This document shows, piece by piece, positions 23,391 through 23,715 of a DNA stretch of 23,715 nucleotides (its first letter is position 1; every line of letters starts with the position of its first letter). The notes under the pieces are model-generated. The model had not been told where the DNA came from. It was given only the letters and a program-made list of their open reading frames with translations, and did not search any database. This stretch comes from UBA1181 sp963654355 (GTDB taxonomy: Bacteria > Bacteroidota > Bacteroidia > Bacteroidales > Paludibacteraceae): positions 1-23,715 of the forward strand of contig CAVKBM010000024.1 in the NCBI GenBank assembly GCA_963654355.1, given 5' to 3'. A program made the translations under genes and the position numbers.

Positions 23391-23715
23391 ATGAGTGTTA
23401 GAGATCTAATTTTGAGTGCGAAGAAGACTGCTTTTTCTTTTGAGGTGTTACCTCCATTGAAAGGAAATGGCATTGAGGCTATTTATGAGACTATAGATCA
23501 GCTTAGAGAATTTGACCCTAAGTATATTGATATAACGACGCATCGGAGTGAGTTGATTTACAAAACATTAGATAATGGGTTGTATCAGTGTGAGAGAGTG
23601 CGTCAGCGACCAGGAACAGTAGCGATAGCGGCGGCTATCAAAAATAAATATGGAATTGATGTTGTCCCTCATGTCTTGTGTAGCGACTATTCTAAATTTG
23701 ACACGGAGTATATGC
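23391..23715 (+). CDS. metF: Methylenetetrahydrofolate reductase MetF, 5' part (cut by window end)
   Basis: The open frame from ATG 23391 runs off the window after 108 codons. It reads FSFEVLPPLKGNGIEAIY, then PKYIDITTHRSE, RQRPGTVAIAAAIKNKYGID and VVPHVLC, the N-terminal part of the MetF TIM barrel in its Bacteroidota form. The glutamate in SFEVLPP corresponds to the catalytic Glu28 of the E. coli enzyme. MetF reduces 5,10-methylene-THF to 5-methyl-THF for methionine synthesis. It begins 19 bases after ftsE. About two thirds of the gene lies beyond the window. Confidence 0.93.
   Translation, partial: MSVRDLILSAKKTAFSFEVLPPLKGNGIEAIYETIDQLREFDPKYIDITTHRSELIYKTLDNGLYQCERVRQRPGTVAIAAAIKNKYGIDVVPHVLCSDYSKFDTEYM

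Noticed and set aside
1..23715. CRISPR array, prophage, insertion sequence or defence island
   Set aside because: No spaced direct-repeat array, integrase, transposase with inverted repeats or phage structural gene was seen; apart from the Rpn remnant the genes are core functions.

Overview
The window looks like chromosomal DNA of a member of the order Bacteroidales (phylum Bacteroidota). The evidence is threefold. First, several families are largely confined to this phylum (DUF4954, DUF6089, DUF3098, tandem OmpH/Skp downstream of bamA). Second, promoters match the Bacteroidota consensus TTTG-N19-21-TAnnTTTG, for example before the lipoprotein gene at 1130, before recA and before the tRNA pair. 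Third, most genes have A-rich leaders rather than Shine-Dalgarno sequences, and lipoproteins carry an acidic tail after the cysteine. The genus cannot be fixed from the sequence alone. A 10-N run at 13472-13481 marks an assembly gap.

Layout. 171-893 is a YebC regulator behind a strong terminator. 1130-1621 is a surface-type lipoprotein with its own promoter and terminator. 1782-2331 is a decayed Rpn/PD-(D/E)XK nuclease gene. 2442-3455 is recA. 3562-7973 is a same-strand run: hflX, a DUF4954 beta-helix protein with a TTG start, a two-helix membrane protein, and a YfcE-type phosphoesterase. From 13451 down to 8027 on the minus strand lies an envelope-biogenesis operon: DUF6089 barrel, uppS, bamA and two OmpH/Skp chaperones. 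Divergent from it, 13806-17709 is ftsX, DUF3098, uppP, truB, queA. A tRNA-Gly(GCC)/tRNA-Leu(TAA) pair is on the minus strand at 17864-18034. 18200-20293 encodes a 7TM-HD (PgpH-like) phosphodiesterase. Then come a tiny Cys-rich lipoprotein and a MauE/DoxX-thioredoxin fusion, hisA, a HisI lacking the HisE domain, ftsE, and the 5' part of metF running off the window.

How the genes work together. The centre is dominated by envelope assembly. uppS makes undecaprenyl diphosphate and uppP, on the divergent operon, dephosphorylates it to the usable carrier. bamA and the OmpH pair handle outer-membrane proteins. FtsE and FtsX, expected partners in division-site peptidoglycan remodelling, are both here but about 9 kb apart. 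Translation and tRNA functions (hflX, truB, queA, two tRNAs) are interleaved.

Most of the window is ordinary core genome and I found no convincing new multi-gene system. The points most worth a second look are the redox pair at 20338-21495, the reduced histidine genes (no hisF between hisA and hisI, no HisE domain), the repeat-flanked assembly gap in the bamA operon leader, and the internally deleted Rpn gene beside recA.
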